Shown here piece by piece: positions 57,913-64,000 of a stretch of 64,000 nucleotides of DNA (position 1 is the stretch's first letter; the number at the start of each line of letters is the position of its first letter). Both the position numbers and the translations under genes were made by a program. Origin of the DNA: Odobenus rosmarus divergens. Its lineage: Eukaryota > Chordata > Mammalia > Carnivora > Odobenidae. Where the stretch lies: positions 4,736,745-4,800,744 of the forward strand of contig NW_004450480.1 of the NCBI RefSeq assembly GCF_000321225.1, in the 5' to 3' direction. The notes beneath the pieces are model-generated. The model was not told where the DNA came from. It did no database searches and was given only the letters and a program-made list of their open reading frames with translations.

Positions 57913-58096
57913 GGGGCACCTGGGCGGCTTAGGAGGTGAAGCCTCTTGCCTTTGGCTCAGGTCATGATTCTGGGGTCCTGAGAGGGTCCTGGGATCAAGC
58001 CCCACATCGGGCTCTCTCCCTCTCTCTTTGCCTGCTGTCCTCCCTGCTTGTGCTCGCTCTCTCTGCCAAACAAATAAATAAAAAACTTTAAAAGAA
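57913..58096 (+). mobile_element. CAN SINE with 16-bp duplication
   Basis: Head GGGGCACCTGGGCGGCTTAG. A short internal repeat (GGTCCTGAGAGGGTCCTGGG) lies within the tRNA-like region. The duplication AAGAATGTGTCTAGCA (57897-57912) and AAGAATGGGTCTAGCA (58097-58112) differs at one base. Confidence 0.95.
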
Positions 58097-58112
58097 AAGA
58101 ATGGGTCTAGCA

Positions 58113-59091
58113 GCAGTGAGTTTTCTTATGAAGAATGCAATCATAGAATTTTTAAACTGAAAGAAACTTTAGAGTTTATTTGTCCATTAGTTTCAAGCTA
58201 GTGGTCTAGGGGCCAGACAGGAGTCCAAAGGTAGGTTTGGTTTGGTCCCCATGGTGTGTCTTACCTTTTCTTTTAGCTTTGAGCTGGAACATGCAGTCTC
58301 TGATTTGTAGCTTTTTCTCCTGGTATGTCAAACTCTGTGAAATGGTCAGGTGGAGCTCAGAGACAAGAAGAACCCTTTGCTAAATAAACTTCAAAGTTCC
58401 AACCCAAAAAGAAGTGTTACTGGGTATGTCTTATCCTATCCCAAGTTATATTTCAAAGGGTGGTCTTTTTTTTTTTTTCTTTTTAACAGCCGCGAGCCTC
58501 GTATAACTGTGGTCAGTGAGAACTCCCCCTCTAAATAATGTGCATGCCAACTGAGAACCAACCATCTTAAAAACCCGAGGATCTGAGCGTTGGCAATTGG
58601 CAATGTGTTGTCTGAGCCAGACTTCTGCCATATTTAACCCTCCATCCTTTGTCCGTGATGCACTTTTAACAGTAAATGCAGAGATTCCCGACGCCACTTT
58701 GTAATCATGCCAATTGATTAATACTGGCAAGTTCTCATTTCCCCCACAAAGGGCTGCCTTTTCCACAAGAATTTGTTTTCAAAGACGTAAAGCCTAGAAG
58801 ACGTGGCATAAATATGATGAAATACAATTTTTTTGGGCTGTCTTCTTTCTTGAGTCTTTGCCACACCTTGTCCTTTTCCTGTTCAGAAGTAAGCCACAGA
58901 CTAATGGGCCAAAATTTACATACAACCCTTCATTTCAGAGCACGAAGTACTTTGAAGGGGGAAAAATAATCATCCACATTTTTTAAATTGAAAACACTTT
59001 CTTAATGATTTTTCCATGGTCAGGGGTTGAAAACCCACAACTTATTCATGTGGCGCAAAGTAAAAAAAAAATAAAGGTTTTTTATTTTTTA
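58113..59091. other. Single-copy sequence, candidate conserved non-coding block near 58540-58800
   Basis: No transposon. 58540-58800 is non-repetitive, with motifs such as CATGCCAATTGATTAATACT. A 106-codon minus-strand frame (58446-58766) ends in a Lys run coming from the T12 tract at about 58467-58478 and shows no family resemblance. Confidence 0.35.
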
Positions 59092-59276
59092 TTTTTTAAG
59101 ATTTTATTTATTTGAGAGAGAGAGCAGGAGCACAAGGGGGCGGGGGGAGAAGGGGAAGGGATAGGCAGACCCCCCTGCTGAACAGGGAGCCTTAAGGAGG
59201 GGTGCAGGGGTCTGATCCCAGGACCAGAGACCTGAGCCCTAGGCAGAAGCTTAACGACTGAGCCACTCAGGCGCCC
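59092..59276 (-). mobile_element. CAN SINE, older copy
   Basis: The reverse complement starts GGGGCGCCTGAGTGGCTCAG and ends 'caaataaataaaatcttaaaaaat'. The tRNA-like region has a deletion in the 'ctgggatcatgacc' segment. It abuts the left end of the MER20 element. Confidence 0.93.
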
Positions 59277-59278
59277 CT

Positions 59279-59487
59279 AAATTTCTCAACCTGGGCGCTG
59301 TTGTCTTTTGGGGCCAGATAATGCCATTGTTGGGATTGTCCTGTGCCTTGTAGGACATATAGCAGCATAATGCTCTTTACTCCCTGGATGCCAGGAGCAC
59401 CAACACCCCCAATCCTGACAACCAGAAGTATCTCGTCATTGCCAAATGTGCCTGGGGTGGCAAAATCTCCCCCATTGAGAACCACTG
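59279..59487 (-). mobile_element. MER20 (hAT-Charlie) DNA transposon, nearly complete
   Basis: The block runs from 'tttctcaacctgggcgctgttgtcttttggggccagataatg' through 'tgtcctgtgccttgtaggacatatagcagcat' and 'ccaggagcaccaacac' to the terminal 'cattgagaaccactg'. This is the full MER20 order. Terminal inverted repeats (CAGTGGTTCTCAA type) are visible, the left one shortened next to the SINE. An apparent 72-codon minus-strand frame here is transposon sequence. Confidence 0.92.
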
Positions 59488-60254
59488 CTAGATAGCAATC
59501 TTAATTTTGCTTTCCTGTTTGTCACCCCACACTGTCTAGGAAGCACAGTTGATAGAAGTATAAAATTTGGCGATAGGTGAATTAAAGCAATTAAATGAAA
59601 CATATTTTAATCTTTTTAAACTAAAAGTTTAAAAACACTAAAATGAGCTTTCCAAAAGTTGTGACTTGATGAGAAAATTTATTAAACTTATATTCATCCT
59701 AAATATTCACAGGAGCTGAAAGGAAAAAGTAAGCGTAAAGAAAATATTTTGAAACTTGGAAATTATGTCTCTAAAGGAATTAATGGTTATTTTTAATGTT
59801 ACTGTGGTATTAATATTAGCATGGGGCGTGTGAGTAACAACACATCCTTTCTGCCTTGCCTAGAGTAATTACAATAGAAGGTCTAAACATTAAATCTAGA
59901 AAAGGTTTCTAAGCATGATACAGGAACTGGTAACTAATAAGATGCAAAAAGGGAACATAAAAGTGACAAAGACTATGTATATTTTTTCTTTTACAATGAC
60001 TTTTTTGGAATAAGCAGAAAGAAATTCATCTCTAAGTTTTCTCATAGCTATTAAAAAGAAGGCACAGAAAGAAATAGTGTAGGTTCTTGTTTGCTGTGTT
60101 TCATTGTGTTTTAATACATAGGAGTTGTATTTTGGACATAATTTTTACATAGTAGCTATTTACACATTTAGGCTAGAGAGGTGTAAAAGTTAATGATTCT
60201 GGAATCAAGACACTGTCACAAGGAAAGAAACTTAGAAAAGGCTTTGCCCAGCAG
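59488..60254. other. AT-rich single-copy sequence
   Basis: No transposon or gene recognised. Confidence 0.35.
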
Positions 60255-60416
60255 TTCTTACCCTGGCTGTGGATTTCACATACTTAAGGAGTTTTTTAAA
60301 ATAGATAGGTGTCGAGGCCCTATATGGACAGTTATTCTGATTTAATTAGTATGGGAGGAGACTTCACTATTATTTGTAAACACTCCTTAGATGATGCTAA
60401 TGTTAGGAACCACTGG
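60255..60416. mobile_element. MER5-type element with both ends
   Basis: Left end CAGCAGTTCTTACCCTGGCT and right end GTTAGGAACCACTGGG are imperfect inverted repeats, with a 'gttattctgatttaatta' core between. Its short size (about 160 bp) suits a non-autonomous hAT element. Confidence 0.8.
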
Positions 60417-60844
60417 GGTTGCAAACATAAATCACGACAGGGACCCGGAAATTAATGCAAATTAACTAGTGGTCCCAGTCTAAGAAAACGGGCGGGGCGG
60501 GGGTGGAATGTGTTAGACTGGAGACTTTATACTCTGTCTAAAAACATTCTTTCGCACAGTTGTAGCCATCTGGAAATGTTGTCCTGATTTTTATTAGAAA
60601 CCAAACATCTAGGTATTTTAGAGAAATTTCTCCAACTTATTGGAATACCATAAAGGTGCCAAATGAAACATATCCGTGGGCTTTCAGTTTGCAACTCTAA
60701 ATCCAGTCCACTTTATTTACTTCACCAATGAAGAAGCTGAGAATCAGAAATTACACAGGTGCTCATGCTGATAGAATTTTTGGCTGAGCCTGACTCCAGT
60801 TGCAGTGTTTGGTTTTTCCAATGATCCCACATTGCTGTGCTACA
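60417..60844. other. Single-copy sequence
   Basis: A G-rich 'gggcggggcgggggtgg' stretch lies at about 60490-60506. No gene is recognised. Confidence 0.35.
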
Positions 60845-61070
60845 GCTGTTCATGACAATGAGAACATTTATTAAGTGCCTACAGTGTGCCAGACACTGTG
60901 CTAAGTGAAACCCACATACATCTTTTTAAAACCTCTTAGGGAATTTATGGAATAAAGGTTAATAGTATCCTCATTTTACAGAGGAAGAAAGCGAGGCTGA
61001 GAGACATCGACCATAGAGGTCAAGGAGAGCCCAGAGCTGCATTCAAGTTCACCTGATTGCAAAGCTTTCT
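60845..61070 (-). repeat. MIR SINE
   Basis: Reversed MIR: 'acatttattaagtgcctacagtgtgccagacactgtgctaagtg', 'cctcattttacagaggaagaaagcgaggctgagagac', 'gcccagagctgcattcaag'. Confidence 0.93.
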
Positions 61071-61939
61071 CTTTGCACCCTGTTTTCCAGAACGTTTCTT
61101 CCCACGTTCTGAAAGGAGTCTCTCTTGATTGCATTTGCGAGCTAGGCACCCAGCCCTGGTCACTGGTGCATTCATCAAGGTCCCTCCCCCCGTGCTCTTC
61201 CTGTGCTGTGCCCACCTTTCGTGTTTATTATTAAAGTTGACCCTGCTTGAGGTCTGAGGTCAGCTTTTCACTGGGTCTGCTGGAAGCCTAGGAAAAATGA
61301 CAGCCCACTGAAATGCACTCAAAGTGAGACCTTGTCAGGCTTGCTGCGGTTATGCACGACTTGCCTGTTTTAGAAGAAATGGAATAAATTGAACATTGGC
61401 CCCCCGTCCCTCCCTGGACTGTCAGCCAGACTGTGTACAAAGACAAAAGCTTCCACTGAAAGGCACTAGAAGGACAGACCTACTTTAAGATGGGAAAAAT
61501 ATCTGTTTAAGAAGAACGTAGAAGAAAAATGAAAATGGTTTACTATTGAAAGCCAGTCAGAATCAATGAGCATATTTGCATTACTGACTCAACATTTACT
61601 TCCCTCTTTCTTCTTTCTGACCTCAATCCAACATTATTCCAAAGACTGGCAGTACCAAAGTGTACAAATATCCTTCAGATTTTCTCCAGATTTTAGATGA
61701 GGACTAAAATATTCATCCTCCTCACTTCTAGTTATGAGAGTTCAAATTATAAGCAGAAACTGAGAGTTCATTCATTTAGTTTCTTGTCCCTGCTTTACAG
61801 AGCCCAGTGCTCAGTGCTAAGGAGCTGACACTTTAGGGCACGACATGATCTGACCTCAGGGAACATAGGGTGAATTGGCAGTATATATATTGAGTGGTAA
61901 AGCAATGGTAGTCACGCTTACTGCTGTGAGTTCAGAATT
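61071..61939. other. Single-copy sequence, nothing recognised
   Basis: A weak L2-like trace lies near 61790-61900. No gene is recognised. Confidence 0.35.
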
Positions 61940-62200
61940 GCTATCTTAAGTTTTAAATTGTTTTTATTTCACCAGAAATACAGTTTGGTTATAGAAAAAC
62001 AAACCCAAAAATAGAGATAAAAAGCTCAGAAAGTCTCCACTATTTCTCCATTCCAGAAATACCCACCATTATCAGTCTGGCATTTCTCTGACATATTTGT
62101 TCATATATATATCTATGTTGGTTTCCTTTTTAATGTCAGGAGGGTCATAGAGTGAACAGGGTTTCATAACTTGCCTTGTTCTCCATTATGATGGTATAGA
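61940..62200. mobile_element. Possible ancient L1 3' UTR fragment
   Basis: 'aaaaagctcagaaagtctccactatttctccattccagaaatacccacc' and 'ttcataacttgccttgttctcc' recall an old L1 3' segment. This is a weak, by-eye match. Confidence 0.35.
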
Positions 62201-62609
62201 GAACTGTGAAGGGGGGAGCAGAGGAGCAAGCATCTTCCTTGCCTGTGGCTAATTCATGAGAAAGATGAATTAGTAGCCATTTTGTTTAGGTTGGGCCTGA
62301 AGGTACTCAAACCATGCATGTGCATGCAGACCACTGCAGAGCCAGGATTGCAGGGAATGTGTGTTCTGGAGACAGTACAGAAGACGGAGCGGTAACTATC
62401 ATGTCATCCCCTTCTTCCTTCAGTGAAGATGTGGGAAGTTTAACCTAAATTTACCATGTAATTTAGATGATTAATTTCAGTTAGATCAATAACTGACTGG
62501 CATCTAAATTGATAGACAGTGGCCACTTTGGTGGTTGTTATTGACCTTTACTTTGATTATCTTGGACTCCTCTTGGGTAAACAAGTATGCAGAGCCTTCC
62601 CTCACTGAT

Positions 62610-62930
62610 TTCATTATTTATGGATCCATCAGCCAATGGGTCCATCCATTTGTCCATGTACACCCACATGCATCAGGCACTTACTGAGTATTGACAGTAA
62701 ACCGCCACTGGTGAGATTAAAGAAAATGAGAGATGATCTGTGGCTTCAAGAAACCTATATGGTTCAGTACAGGAGAAAGTTAAGGCAGCAATTATTATAG
62801 AGAATGATTGGAATTATCCTAAGAGAAGGAACTGGATGCTATGGGAAAACAAAAGAGGGAAGATAAAACAGGCACTCAGGAGGGACGTCATTTTAGTTCA
62901 GCTATCTATGAGATACTTTGAAAGGAACAC
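62610..62930 (-). mobile_element. L2 3' end remnant
   Basis: 'catcaggcacttactgagtattgacag', 'gtggcttcaagaaacctatatggttcagtac' and 'gcactcaggagggacgtc' follow reversed L2 order. A 73-codon plus-strand frame here is repeat sequence. Confidence 0.5.
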
Positions 62931-64000
62931 TAGTGTAGTGGATAAAAGCAAGGCTCTGTAATCAGATGTGAATTTGGATCACACGCCTAAATAGTTGAAC
63001 CCTCACATTGCTACTAGATCATGCTTCTAAGCTCATTTTGCAATTTGTGATAGGACTGCCTTATCCTCCTTCTCCACCTGCCTGAGGTGTATATTCCATG
63101 TACATTTCCCTTTGGTTCCATCCTCTTGTCATTTTTCCATCATACCCAGTATTATTTCCACTCTCTGGTCCCAGGATGCCTGCTGTGCTTCTAGACACTA
63201 CTTCCTAACTTGCTTCTCTTGAATAAAAGCATTCCAATAATGAAGGTCTCAGTGAACTTGCAGTAATTCCTTTCCAATACTATAGTGCATGAAATGTTAT
63301 AGTTACTAAATAAGTAAATAACTATTTATTGACTACATGGACAGAGAGTTGAAAAGCAAGGGTAACCTATGCGAGTCTCTTGAACTGAATAGTTTTATAG
63401 ATACATTTCTCCCTCAAAAATGATTCCTTGAAATTTCAGCATTACCATTCATTATTGCTTCATCACTCATGAAATGGCATCTCCCCAATGGCAGACTCTT
63501 GGTATTTTCTTGCCTGTTCCTGGAGAAATTAAATAATGTAAACTTGTACTAGTGAAAAGGCTCTGAATATCTTAACAGACCATGGAAATATTTGCTTCTT
63601 AACATACTTCCAATTTTGTAATTTTCAGTCATGGGAGAGGTTCCTATTCAAGGCATCAGGTCACTGGTCCTAAAATTCTCTTTCTTGACTACTTTGTGGA
63701 TATGTCCCTGAAGCAATTATCTCTGATTAAAACATGAGTGCTGAGTTACAGAACAAAAAGAAAAAAAGGGGGGGGGGACAAAAGGACCTGGTAATGTCGT
63801 TAATGTGTCTTACAGAGAAAAGCTAAGGATGTAAAATTATAGTTTTTGTTTTTTTTTTTGAAAGCCAGTTTAGAGTTCAGACTGGTGTATATTAGAAACA
63901 TTTGGGGAGCCAATGGGAGCGAAATCTTGGCCTACTACAGTGGTGGGTCCCACTGGAATGGTCTCAAAGTTCTCTGCTTCTGAAGGAATTCTAGCATATG
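62931..64000. other. Single-copy sequence to the right edge
   Basis: An A7 run followed by a G10 run lies at 63761-63777, and a T10 run near 63850-63860. No gene is recognised. Confidence 0.35.

Noticed and set aside
57581..57919. 112-codon minus-strand frame
   Set aside because: Falls in a diverged L2-like remnant and runs into a SINE duplication; no conserved protein signature beyond repeat.

Overview
This is a stretch of nuclear genome from a carnivoran mammal. The main evidence is fifteen copies or fragments of the tRNA-derived CAN SINE (head near GGGGCGCCTGGGTGGCTCAG, CT-rich body, AATAAAATCTT end and A tail) and the 5' end of a carnivore-type L1 at the left edge. The SINEs look like the subfamilies of arctoid caniforms (bears, panda, seals, mustelids) rather than dog SINEC_Cf or cat SINEs. 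That placement is from memory of the consensus sequences and cannot be taken to species.

No multi-exon protein-coding gene is recognisable. Two gene-derived sequences are. At 884-1404 there is a processed FAU (FUBI-eS30) retrocopy with a complete, unbroken 133-codon reading frame, a short A tail and perfect 18-bp target-site duplications, inserted in an ancient minus-strand L1. At about 6320-6675 there is a decayed minus-strand SEC61B processed pseudogene with an in-frame stop and a frameshift. Most other open frames lie inside SINEs, L2, MIR, LTRs or their complements.

Layout. 0-7 kb: L1 5' end, old L1 carrying the FAU copy, an L2 broken up by a MaLR-type LTR and a MER5-type DNA element, a plus-strand L2, one SINE and the SEC61B pseudogene. 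7-30 kb: MIR copies and six SINEs scattered through single-copy sequence, plus two MaLR-like LTR fragments. 30-46 kb: an ERVL (MLT2-type) solo LTR, a 1-kb L2 remnant, L1 fragments and SINEs. 45.8-47.2 kb: a probable minus-strand ERV remnant with a purine tract abutting an LTR. 48.28 kb: a 50-N assembly gap beside a microsatellite. 49.8-51.6 kb: two L1 3' parts, each invaded by a SINE. 52-64 kb: SINEs, MER20, MER5-type elements, MIR and L2 in single-copy sequence.

Several repeat-free, AT-rich blocks (about 8.8-10.5, 52.0-52.6, 54.8-55.4 and 58.5-58.8 kb) have the look of conserved non-coding elements, but only alignment can show that. Overall it reads as a gene-poor intergenic or intronic region. 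No operon, CRISPR array or new multi-gene system is visible. Repeat names rest on remembered consensus features, and ends without target-site duplications are approximate.
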